Part shown: positions 1 through 10,200 of the stretch, in pieces
How positions within the stretch are numbered: the stretch's first letter is position 1
How the letters are laid out: the number at the start of each line of letters is the position of its first letter
NCBI GenBank assembly: GCA_905221605.1
Contig: CAJNDS010000308.1
Coordinates: forward strand, 87,501-151,500
Origin: Symbiodinium natans
Taxonomy: Eukaryota > Sar > Dinophyceae > Suessiales > Symbiodiniaceae
DNA: 64,000 bases
Reading direction: 5' to 3'
Translations under genes and position numbers: made by a program
The notes under the pieces: model-generated
What the model was told of the DNA's origin: nothing
Database searches by the model: none
The model's input: the letters and a program-made list of their open reading frames with translations, nothing else

Positions 1-15
1 GTGGTGTTGTGTGCT

Positions 16-94
<79 letters not shown>

Positions 95-234
95 GTGTGG
101 TTTGTGTGTGTGGTGTGTGTAGTGTGTGTGTGTGTTGCTGTGTGTGTGTGTGTGTGATTGTGTGTGTGTGTTTTGTGGGGTGATAGTGTGGGGTGTTGGT
201 TTGTTTGTGTGGTGTGGTTTGTGTTGTGTGTGTG

Positions 235-308
<74 letters not shown>

Positions 309-326
309 TGTGTGGTGTGTCTGTGG

Positions 327-368
<42 letters not shown>

Positions 369-1110
369 GGTGTGGTGTGTGTGTTTGTTTGTGTGGTGGT
401 GTGTGTGTGGTGTGTGTGTGTGTGTGTGTGCGTGTGTGTGGGTGTGTGTGTTGTGTGTTGTGTGTGTGTGTGGCGGTTGCGTGGCGCTGGGCGGTGGGCG
501 TGTCGTGTGGGTGTGTGGGGTGTGTGTGGTGTGTGTGTGTGGTAGTTGTGGTGTGTGTGTGTGTGGTGTCTTTGTCCTTGTTCTGTGTGTCTGTGTCTGT
601 GTCTGTGGCTGTGTGTGGGTTGTGTGTGGTCTGTGCATATAGTATAGTATTCATGGTGTGTGGGTGTGTGATCATGTGTAGTGATGTGTCTGTGTGTGGT
701 GGGTGTGTCTGTGTGTGCTGTGTGGTGGCTGTGTGGTCTGTTGTGTCTGTTTGTGTCTGTGTGTGTCCTGTGTTTGGCTGTGTGTGTCTGTGTGTCTGTG
801 GGGCTGTGTGTCTGTGTGTCTGGTGTCCTGTGTGGTCTGTGTGGCTGTGGTGTCTGTGGTCTGTGTGTCTGTGTGTCTGTAGTGTGTGGTGTGTCCTGTT
901 GTCTGTGTGTCTGTTTGTCGTGTTGTCTGTGTGTGTGTGGGGGGTGTTGTGTTGTGTGGTGTGTGTGTGTGTGGTGTGTGGTGTGTGTGTGTGTGTGTGT
1001 GTGTCTGTGTTTGTGGGCGTGTGTGGTGGTGTAGTGTGTGTGGTCTCTGTCTGTGTGTGGCGTGTGTGGGTTGTCCTCTGTGTGTGAGGTGGTGTGTGTT
1101 AGGCAACGGA
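1..1110. repeat. Imperfect (TG)n/(GTGTCTG)n low-complexity tract
   Basis: The tract is almost pure GT dinucleotide with interruptions, shifting to GTCTGTGTG variants after about 570. Every reading frame here is an artefact encoding only Val/Cys/Gly or Thr/His. No gene is supported. Confidence 0.95.
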
Positions 1111-1315
1111 AACAATCACCTCCTCCCAAAGAATCCCAGTACATTACGTACGTAAATTTATTATTATTTCGTTCTGACGCACCAGAAGGCCACTCAATCA
1201 CACAGCCTCAAGTTAATTCCCTCCATGAACCCGAAGTCCTAGATCCAGTCCCGTTGCCCTGAGGCTTCGGTGTGGCTCGCTGAGGCCGCAGTGCGTGAAC
1301 AATGGGTTTTGAGGG

Positions 1316-1575
1316 GGCCGAAATGGAATCAAATTGCCAATTCGTACTGACGATGTGGGGGGCCAAAGGGTCAGAGGGGCCGAAACGCATTAAATCGCCA
1401 AACTCGTGCTGAACAATGGGGGCGCCAAATGGTCAGAGGGTCCGAAATGATCACATTGCAAATTCGTGCTGAACTGGGAGTCAAGGGGTCAGAGGGGCTG
1501 AAATGATCAAAATCGCCAAATTCGTGCTGAAACACGGGGGGAAAAAACTTGAATCAAATCGCCAATTTGTGTTTA
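1316..1575. repeat. Diverged ~60-bp tandem repeat, about 4.5 copies
   Basis: Units start near 1317, 1379, 1441, 1499 and 1549. Each carries gccgaaat, then atcaaa-tcgccaa, then ttcgtgctgaac, then gggg-caaaggggtcagag. Copies differ by substitutions and small indels, so the array is old. A partial match (gtgaacaatggg) lies just upstream. The 1110-1315 stretch before it is unique sequence in which I see no gene. Confidence 0.8.
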
Positions 1576-1849
1576 CATTTAGGGATATTGGTAGAAGAAG
1601 TGTGGTTATTAGGGTTAGTTTTTCGGGCTGGTTTTTCTGAGGTTCAAATGAGGGCCGAAATCGCCTCTCACAGGGCACCCGCCAGACCTTCAGAGACGCA
1701 TGAGCATTAGGCATTTAGGGCATTGGGCTTTCAGGGCTCAGGTTTAGGGTTTAGGGTTTAGGGTCTAGGGTTTAGGGCTTGGGGTTTAGGGTTTAGGGTT
1801 TAGGGCTTGGGGTTTAGGGATTAGGGTTGAGGGCTCAAGGGGGTCTAGG

Positions 1850-1930
1850 GTGCAAGATGTTGCGCGGGGATTTGAGCCCCAGACCGACCACATGGCGCCG
1901 TGGAAGTTGATGTGAGAGACGTCCACGTCC
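1850..1930 (-). other. Exon-like unique island, unidentified
   Basis: On the minus strand an AG|G acceptor at 1930/1931 is followed by an open frame with compositional balance unlike the surrounding repeats; it contains HINFHGAMWSVWG. It follows the same AG|G rule as the protease introns upstream and could be a downstream exon of that gene or of the next one. The family is not recognised. Confidence 0.35.
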
Positions 1931-1968
1931 TCTCTGAGGGGTTTAGGGGGTTTGGGGGTTGTTTGGGG

Positions 1969-2058
1969 TTTAGGGTTTAGGGTTTAGGGTTTAGGGTTTA
2001 GGGTTTAGGGTTTAGGGTTTAGGGTTTAGGGTTTAGGGTTTAGGGTTTAGGGTTTAGG
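1969..2058 (+). repeat. Perfect TTTAGGG array
   Basis: About 13 near-perfect TTTAGGG units follow a degenerate array at 1741-1835. Confidence 0.9.
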
Positions 2059-2229
2059 GGTTTGGGGAAGCTTTCGGGGGTTGAGGGGGCCAGGTGTTCT
2101 TGAGGGTTAGGGGTTTAGGGCTGTTGCTGAAACTCCGACCCCCAAACCCCTAAACCCCCAAAACCCCGAAAAAAACCCGAGGTCTGTGTAGGGTTTAGGG
2201 CTTAGGGCTTGGGGTTTGAGGGGGAAGCA

Positions 2230-2430
2230 GGCACGCAAAGATCCCGGTCGTTTGCTGGACTGTCGGAGGTGTTGGGGGGCGCGGGGGGTAATACGTACCG
2301 TTCCGGCCGACCTTGACCCTGAACCCAGACAGAAGATTAGTTGCGTTGCACAAAGAGGCAGGACTGCTGTACAGACTAGCATTTTGGGCATAGTCGCCCC
2401 ATGAATAGGCGTTGCTGCCCCCTGCTCCAG
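2230..2430 (-). other. Exon-like unique island, unidentified
   Basis: A minus-strand frame encodes GGSNAYSWGDYAQNASLY followed by Cys/Asn-containing sequence (SLCNATNLLSGF) and a possible GT donor near 2300. The residues are balanced and unlike translated telomere repeats, so I read it as a probable exon. I do not recognise the domain. Confidence 0.4.
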
Positions 2431-2883
2431 ACACACAACAGTAAAGACGTAAAGAAAGAACGAAGGACATAGAGAGAAACAAACGGATAAAGAAAGAACG
2501 ACAAGAAGAAACAACGACATGAAGGAACCGTGCCCGGGTCTTTCGTGCGCCTGTGACCGCTTAGGGTGTGTGGGGCTTTAGGATTTCGGCCAAGTGTTTT
2601 GGAGTTTTGGGGTTATCCAGGTCCAGAATCTAGGTTTAAGGCTACTGAAGTCCGAGAGCTTGGAAGACCGTTGGGAGTGCAAGCCGACATATAGGGTGTC
2701 TTGTGGGGGTGGAAATCAGGTTCGAGCTTTGGGCGTAGGGGTCAGGGTTTAAGGATGCTCGAAACCCGAATGTAGCCCAGCCCCCTTCCTGCAACGAGGG
2801 CGACCCCCCAATAGCCGAAACACCCAGAAAATCCGAGGGCTAGTCTTGGGTTTTGGCACGTTCTCAAAGTGAAGGTCCCTGTT

Positions 2884-2911
<28 letters not shown>
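2884..2911. repeat. Homopolymeric G tract (~28 G)
   Basis: Uninterrupted G run; its true length is likely uncertain because homopolymers of this size are assembled and sequenced poorly. Confidence 0.9.
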
Positions 2912-2914
<3 letters not shown>

Positions 2915-2988
2915 GGTCCCGTCGCTGCGTGGGAATCTTGCTTTCAGGAAAACCCAAGTGGGACCAGGGTGCTTGGGGTTCGGGCGGT

Positions 2989-3306
2989 TTAGGGTTTAGG
3001 GTTTAGGGTTTAGGGTTTAGGGTTTAGGGTTTAGGGTTTAGGGTTTAGGGTTTAGGGTTTAGGGTTTAGGGTGCAGGGTTCAGGGTGTTTGGGGTTCGGG
3101 CATCATGGCCTCATCATTCACGTAGGCCTTCTCCACCTTCCCTGCCATGACCTTTCGGAGACGAGATGCCCTCCGCCGGGTCTAGGGTTTAGGGTTTAGG
3201 GTTTAGGGTTTAGGGTTTAGGGTTTAGGGTTTAGGGTTTAGGGTTTAGGGTTTAGGGTTTAGGGTTTAGGGTTTAGGGTTTAGGGTTTAGGGTTTAGGGT
3301 TTAGGG
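2989..3306 (+). repeat. Two TTTAGGG arrays around a short unique island
   Basis: Perfect heptamers occupy about 2989-3072 and 3183-3306. The island between them (3105-3175) has a minus-strand open frame containing RLRKVMAGKVEKAYVNDEA after an AG|G acceptor. It may be another small exon. Confidence 0.8.
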
Positions 3307-3549
3307 CGTAGGCCTTAGGGTTTAGGGCCCTCAGCCTACCCTGGAAGCAAGGAACCCCTAAACCCTGAAAGGTTATTGCTGTAATTATGTTGCAGTAGCT
3401 ACCATGCCTCTAAACCCTCCTTGTAGACCCCAAACCCTAAACCCGTGAATCCGAATAGTGGAGAACAGCCCTGATGCTTTGTTTCACAAGCGCAAAGCGC
3501 GGCCAAGCAGCAGGGTTTAGGGTTGTAGGTTTAGGGCTTATAGGGTTTA

Positions 3550-3625
3550 GGATGTTCCGCCCTTAGCTTCTGGAACCAGCCCGAAATGACTGGGATCTTG
3601 TCGAGGAGCTCAGAAAATCTACGAT
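3550..3625 (-). other. Exon-like unique island, unidentified
   Basis: The minus strand reads FSELLDKIPVISGWFQKLRA in one open frame after pyrimidine-rich sequence and an AG. It lies about 600 bases downstream of the last recognised protease exon. It may encode a C-terminal extension or belong to the next gene. Confidence 0.35.
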
Positions 3626-3867
3626 GATAGGGTGACATAGTATAGAATCCTAGACCCTAAACCCTAAACCCTAAGCCCTAAACCCTAAACCCCAGTATAG
3701 AATGCGCAAAACCATGTAGAAGCAGGAGCCCAGGTAAGGATGATATTGCTGACTACAGGGAAGGATAGCCACAGGTGCGCAGCCAAATCTTCACCAGCCC
3801 GCGTATGCACAGTAGAGGGCTTTTACGGGGCTGTCATAGGAGGAAACTACTCACCTGGGACCGTCCT

Positions 3868-3975
3868 ACGTATATATACATATATACATACATACATACA
3901 TACATACATACACAGACATACATACATATATATATATATATGTAGAGAGAGAGATATATATATATATATATATGT
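3868..3975. repeat. (TATA/CATA/GAGA) microsatellite
   Basis: Runs of TATATA, CATA tetranucleotides and GAGAGA follow one another. The neighbouring unique DNA (3720-3865) has splice-like signals on both strands, but I could not choose a frame. Confidence 0.85.
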
Positions 3976-4223
3976 TTACCTGCACTTACCTATTGCGGCA
4001 GCTGTGACTAGAAGGGGAAAGCGGCCCAAGCTTGAAGCTCCGCACCCTGGCATTGTAAAGGCCAGCAAACGAATCGGGATTGAAGGTTTAAGGTTTAGGG
4101 TTTAGGGTTTAGGGTCGAGGGTCTAGGGTCTAGGGGGTTCAGGGCTTGCTACACCGCACAGGAACCACGCAAAAAACCCTGAAGACCCTGAGCCTTGTGG
4201 CCCTTCACCCTAAACCCTAAACC

Positions 4224-7200
4224 CTAAACCCTCTCCAGCGATCGAAGCCAGGAGGCATCCCGGAGCCAGGATACCACGCTCTGCACACGCGCGTAGACCT
4301 GTCTTTGAACTCTAGTTTTGGGTTTAGGGTTCAGGGTTTAGGGTTAGGGTTTAGGGTTTAGGGTTTAGGGTTTAGGGTTTAGGGATGCAGGCTTGCCGTG
4401 AGTTGTGGGGTTTCTGTTGCTCTGATCCACCAGAAGGCACCCAATCTGTGCACTTTTCTTGCACACTCACCCGTACTCCTAAAGAACCATATTATACACT
4501 CACCAAAACACACGACATGAACTCTACTTCATGACTTCATGTAGCGTAGGGGTTAGGGGCTCCTGCTGAAGAGCATTTGGGCTTTCGACACTCAGAGATT
4601 TTGTGAGTTTAGGAACTTCAGAACTTGGGATTTCTGGGGGATCTCGAAAACCCCAAACCCATGAACCCTAAACCCCTAAATCGTTTAGGGTCTACAGCGA
4701 TTACCCTAAACCCTAAACCCTAAACCCTAAACCCTACAATCCCTGAACGCAACCTGAAGCGCAGCCATGGTGCACCGGGGAAGTTGGGATACGCGCATCC
4801 CTGGCCCCAGGAGGTTACCTCGCGCGGTTGCGGGTCTGAGGTGGAGAGGGCTTCGGGTTCAGGGTTTAGGGTTTAGGGTTTAGGGTTTTGGGTTTAGGAT
4901 TTAGGGTTTAGGGTTTAGGGTTTAGGGTTTAGGGTTTAGGGTTTAGGGTTTAGGGTTTAGGGTTTAGGGTTTAGGGTTTAGGGGCAGGGGTCAGGGTTTA
5001 GGCACACGGAACCCTAAAGCGTGTGCCCGAAACATAACCCTGCCCTGCCCCTGGAGCCTGAAACTCTCTTGAGGGTTCAGGGCGCACGTAGCTGGAGGCC
5101 CTTTCGAACCTATGGCCCTAAACTGATGCCCTGAACCCCCTAAACCCAAGCCCTAAACAGCATAAACTGCCTAAACCGACTGAACTGACTAAGCTGCCTA
5201 AACCCTGAACCCCAATCCCTAAATCTCAAATCCTAAACTGCCTCAACCCTAAACCCTAAACCCGAAACCCTAAACCCTAAACTCTAAACCCCGAACCCCA
5301 AGCCCTAAAGCCTAAACCCTAACAGCCCTAGCCCGAGACCTGAGTTTGGCACCCCACGGAGGACGTAGTGGCCGCCCTCTTCGCACACCAGCGGGCCTCG
5401 CGCTCACATTCAGGACTTGGGGGTTTAGGGTTTAGGGTTTTGGGGTTTAGGGTTTAGGGTTTTGGGGTTTCGGGTTTAGGGGGGAGTAAGGAAAGAAGGG
5501 AGAACTTTCCAATGAGGGGAACAAAGACCAAACTCCAGCAGAAGAGGCAAGCAGTTTTCAACAAAGCAATAAGGGAGCGAATGCAACGCCAGCCGCTAGA
5601 AATGACACAAAGGCAGACCGCAAGCAAGAAGGGCGCACAGAACAGTCACGCAGGCAGGCGTAAACCTTCTCAAGAACGACCTGGGTGTGAATCCCGTCCA
5701 GGGCCTCTACCATGTGTAACTCTACTCTCTGCATGGCGTCATGATATGCTATGATGATATCGACTGCTACTGCGCTACCACTGCCATGCTTTATTCGACC
5801 CTGTGCCAGTACTACTATCACGGCAACAGTGAATACGGCACTTGTGCAACTCAATCCCCTACAACCAACGACCCCCGACCCTCTAAACCCCCAAACCCCT
5901 GAATCCCTAAACTCCCAAACCAAACACACCAGATGCTCACAACCTTTGAGCTTGCGAAATACCAACCGCTCAAACAACAGCATGCTATCACAAGGAGTTT
6001 ACAGAACACACGCAAACATGTTCGTCACGTCACGGCAACAGAGGTTGTTGAGACCCACTTCATTTTCTCCGCATACTCACGCAGCACGCATCACCAGCTT
6101 CTTCGAAAGCCCTAAAAACTAAACCCTAAACCCTAAACCCTAAACCCTAAGGATCAGATCGGTGACCCTTCCTGGCCTCCGCTGTCGCCTTGGCAAGTGT
6201 CCGTGACCCCACCGGCGGTATGGCCCGAAGCACAGAGCATGGACCTCGTGAAAGTTGGAGGCTTTGGGTTTAGTTTACTGACTGGGGTTTAGGGTTCAGG
6301 GTTTCGGGTTTAGGGTTTCGGGTTTAGGGTTTGGGGTTTCGGGTTCAGGGTTTGGGATTTAGGGTTTCGGGTTTCAAGGCTTTAAACTTCCAGTTGTGGG
6401 CTGCTGGGGTTCCTGGCAGCACTTTGTCCGCTCACGCCCGGAGACATGTAAAGGGGTACCCGAAACCCTAAACCCTAAACCCTACACCCTAAACCCTAAA
6501 CCCTAAAGCTTCCGTGTGCTGTTGAAGTACTTCACAGGCCTGTCGTGGGGGCCCTAAACCCTGAAGGGTTTAGGGTTAGGCTTTGGGCTCGACTGGACAA
6601 GGGGGCTCCCAAGGGTTTAGGGTTTAGGGTGTGGCGTTTGGGGTTTCGGGTTAGGGTTTAGGGTTTAGGGTTTGGGGACCCTAAACCCTAAACCCTAAAC
6701 CCGGTTACATCATGGAAGGGAAGAAGTTTCTGATTCTCAACTGCGGGCTCGGAAGGTGATGAAGAGCCCTAATCACCTCATCAAACGCCCTGAAACCCTG
6801 AGAGGCTCAAAGCCCCTTTACAGCCCGTGACAAAAGAAAGAGGGTTTACTGTAGGGTTTAGGGTTTAGGGTTTAGGGTTCAGGGTTGAGGGTTTAGGGTT
6901 TAGGGTTTAGGGTTTAGGGTTTAGGGTTTAGGGTTTAGGGTTTAGGGTTTAGGGTTTAGGGTTTAGGGTTTGCTGTGATAGGGCGTAGATGCTGTGAAGG
7001 TTAGGTTTTGGAACAAGCTCGAAAGCGTCGTGAGGTGCGAAGAGCAGCTTTGGCCCGATTGTGGAAGGCCATCTAACACTTTTCGCCCACCCCACGCCGT
7101 CCAAGGCGGCAAAGCCACCCAAACCTATTCCTTTTAGGGTTTAGGCCTAAACTCAAGCCAACTGCTTTCTTTACATAAAACTTCTTCATTCCGTCACGGC

Positions 7201-10200
7201 TTTTCACAAAAAACAAGCCTCCACAGAGGGAGAAGAACCACGGGCCCAGGCCAGGGTCAGTCTGGGCAGCCAGGGGCGGAGCAGAGGAAAAGCAAGGGGT
7301 CAGGGGGCTCAGTGAGGCTGGGGAGGGCAGGGGCGGGCAAGGGCAGAAGCGCAGAGGGGGGGCCGAGGGGCAGGGGGATCCCCCCACAAACCCCAAAAAG
7401 GGTCCAGGAGGGGCCGGGGCGAAAGGTGCAGGGGGGCCCAGGGGGGGTTCAGGCGGTCCAGGGGGGGCGGTCAGGGGGGTCAGGGGGGCCCAGGGGGGCC
7501 CAGCAGGGGGCCCAGGGAGGCCCAGAAAGGGGGAGGGCTTAGGGGGGTCCAGGGGCCCAGGGGGGCCAGGGGGCCCAGGGCGCCCAGGGGGGCCCAGGCG
7601 GGCCCAGAGGGCCCAGGGGGGCCCAGGGGGGCCCCAGGGGGGCCCCAGGGGGGCCCGGGGGGGCCCAGGGGGGCCCAGGGGGGCCCAGGGGGGCCCAGGG
7701 GGGCCCAGGGGGGCCCAGGGGGGCCCAGGGGTTTTGGGGGGTCAGGCCAGCAAAAAACCAAAAAAGCAGGTTTTTGAGCACCCGCCCTGCCTGGCCTGGC
7801 CTGAGGCCCCTGGTCCCTGGACACGCTGCGGTGAGGGGTCCGGGTCCTCCTGGCCTGGGGGCCTTGGGGTACCCCCCCCCGAAATGCCAGCCCCATCCAG
7901 GGTGAAGGGCTTGGGGTTTAGGGGACCAGTACTGGTCCCCGGGAGAACCTGCTCCGGTACCGGGCCCATCGTGGGTGCTACCGACCTCCTGGCTGCAGGA
8001 GGCGGGCAAGCGACCTGGGTCGACCTTCGCCATAGAGGTCGAAGGGCTTAAGCGCCGCCCCCCCTCTGTAGGGGGGCGGCCTAGGCCCTGAGTTTAGGGT
8101 TTAGGGTTTAGGGTTTAGGGTTTAGGGTTTAGGGTTTAGGGTTTAGGACAAACCCCCTGAACTCAATGGCACTTCGGAGGCTTAGTTTGGTCACGGGCAA
8201 GGCAGTTCTACATATAAGTCACAAAGGAACCCGACGCCAGAGCCGAGTAACCCTACACCCTAAACCCCAAACCCTCAACCCTCAACCCCACACCCTAAGG
8301 TCTAAACCCTAAACCCTAAACCCCAAACCCTAAACCCTAAACTGCAAACCCTAAACCCCAAACCCTAAACCCTAAACTGCAAACCCTAAACTGCAAACCC
8401 TAAACCATGCACCCAACCGGCACACCCGACCCCTACTCCCGAAGAGGGCCCTTTGCTTGAGGCCCCGACGCGGTGATCACGTCCTGCCCCCATCATCTAT
8501 GGGTTGTTCAACAGGGTTTAGGGTTTAGGGTTTAGGGTTTAGGGTTTAGGGTTTAGGGTTTAGGGTTTAGGGTTTAGGGTTTAGGGTTTAGGGTTTAGGG
8601 TTTAGGGTTTAGGGTTTAGGGTCTCGGGTCTAGGGTCTAGGGCTTCGGGCTTCGGGCTTAGGGTTTAGGGTTTAGGGTTTAGGGTTTAGGGTTTCGGGTT
8701 TAGGGTTTAGGGTCAGCTGCAGGACACCACCTTTACGTCCCTCTGTAGAGAGACCCCCAACCCCTAAGCCTAAACCCCAAACCCGAAAACTTAGGGCAGA
8801 GGGCTGATGATAGGATGGACTCGGCCGCGAATCAACGGCCGAGCCCTTGAGGCCCCGGAACCCCAAACTCTGAAACCTGCGCAGGGTGTCGGGTGTCAGG
8901 TTTAGGGTTTAGGGTTTCAGGGTTTGGGCGGCTTGCGGTGCGCAGGACAGGCGTCAGGAGCTGGATACCCCCCCGAAGCCCTCAAAACACATAAAACCCG
9001 AACCGAACCCCGCAGCGTCCTGCGTCTTTGAGTAGTTCGTCTCGCAGACCTTGCCTTGGTCTTGCTTTAAACTAGAAGGAACTTCAGGGAGGGTTTAGGG
9101 TTTAGGGTCACTAGGGTTTAGGGTCACTAGGGTTTAGGGTTTAGAGTTTAGGGTTTAGGGCCTTCAGCCAAGGTGCTGCTGAGCAAGGTCACCGGCGCCT
9201 CCTGTGCCAAGTTGGGGGGGCCTGTAGGCCGGCTTTGAGGGTTTAGGGTTTAGGGTTTAGGGTTTGGGGTTTGGGGTTTGGGGTTTGGGGTTTAGGGTTT
9301 AGGGGGCTTTTAACAGTTCGGGTTTCGGCGGTTTTGGGATCAGCCGGGTATCTTGCCATCCTGGCGTACCAGGAAAATTTTGGTTTTAGAGAGACTGCAC
9401 CAGGCATAGGAAAAAATAAGCCGCCCTAAACACCCCAAACCAGCGTTCAAGGCTTAGGATTTAAGGTTTAGGGTTTAGGCTTTAGGGTTTAGGGTTTGGG
9501 GTTTGGGGTTTGGGGTTTAGGGTTCAAGGCTTAGTGTCAAGGATTTGGGGTTCAAGGCTTTGGGCTCTTGGGCACGGGGCTTGCCATTTTGGGGCTTGGT
9601 GGAGGGATTCAGGAGTCATGAGGGGTGACCCGTGAACCCTAAACCCTAAACCCTAAACCCCAGAATCCCCTCTCTCCACCCCCGCTCTGATGCGGGGGGC
9701 CTGCGGTTGAGGGGTAGCTCTGGGAAGTTCCTGGTGTAGAAGCAGGGTGAGCAGCTCCTGAACCCCGATTCGAGACTCAAACCCTAAACCCCAAACCCTA
9801 AACCCTAAACCCCAAACCCCAAACCCCAAACCCTAAACCCTAAACCCCAAGCCCTAAACCCCAAACCCTAAACCCCAAACCCTAAACCCCAAACCCTCTC
9901 CTGCAGCACGTCGGGCGTGGGCCCGGAGGATCGGAGGGTTCCCCAGCCTGTGATCGAACCTGGGGGCGGCACCCCGATACCCTGCAGCCTACGCCCTTTC
10001 AAGCATCGGACGGGGGGTTTTGGGGTTTTGGGGTGTTAGGAGTAGAGTGACAAAGGTGTTGAGGCAGGGTTTTGGGGGGTTTGGGTGCCGGGGGGGGGGG
10101 GGGGAGTTTTGGGGTTGCTTTTTTGTGGGGAAGGTCTTGGGCGGGGGGCGTTGGGGATTTTGGGGTGTTAGGAGTAGAGTGATTTGGGGAACTTTGGGTT

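Noticed and set aside
15-1087. Long open frames (207 and 309 codons) in the TG tract
   Set aside because: They are translations of a dinucleotide repeat (Thr/His or Val/Cys only).
3740-4105. Plus-strand 121-codon gene
   Set aside because: Half of it is microsatellite and telomere repeat; only the first 45 codons are unique, and splice-like signals occur on both strands.
7312-8033. Overlapping Pro/Gly-rich frames on both strands
   Set aside because: They coincide with the GGGGGGCCCA minisatellite; both strands are equally open, as expected from a repeat.
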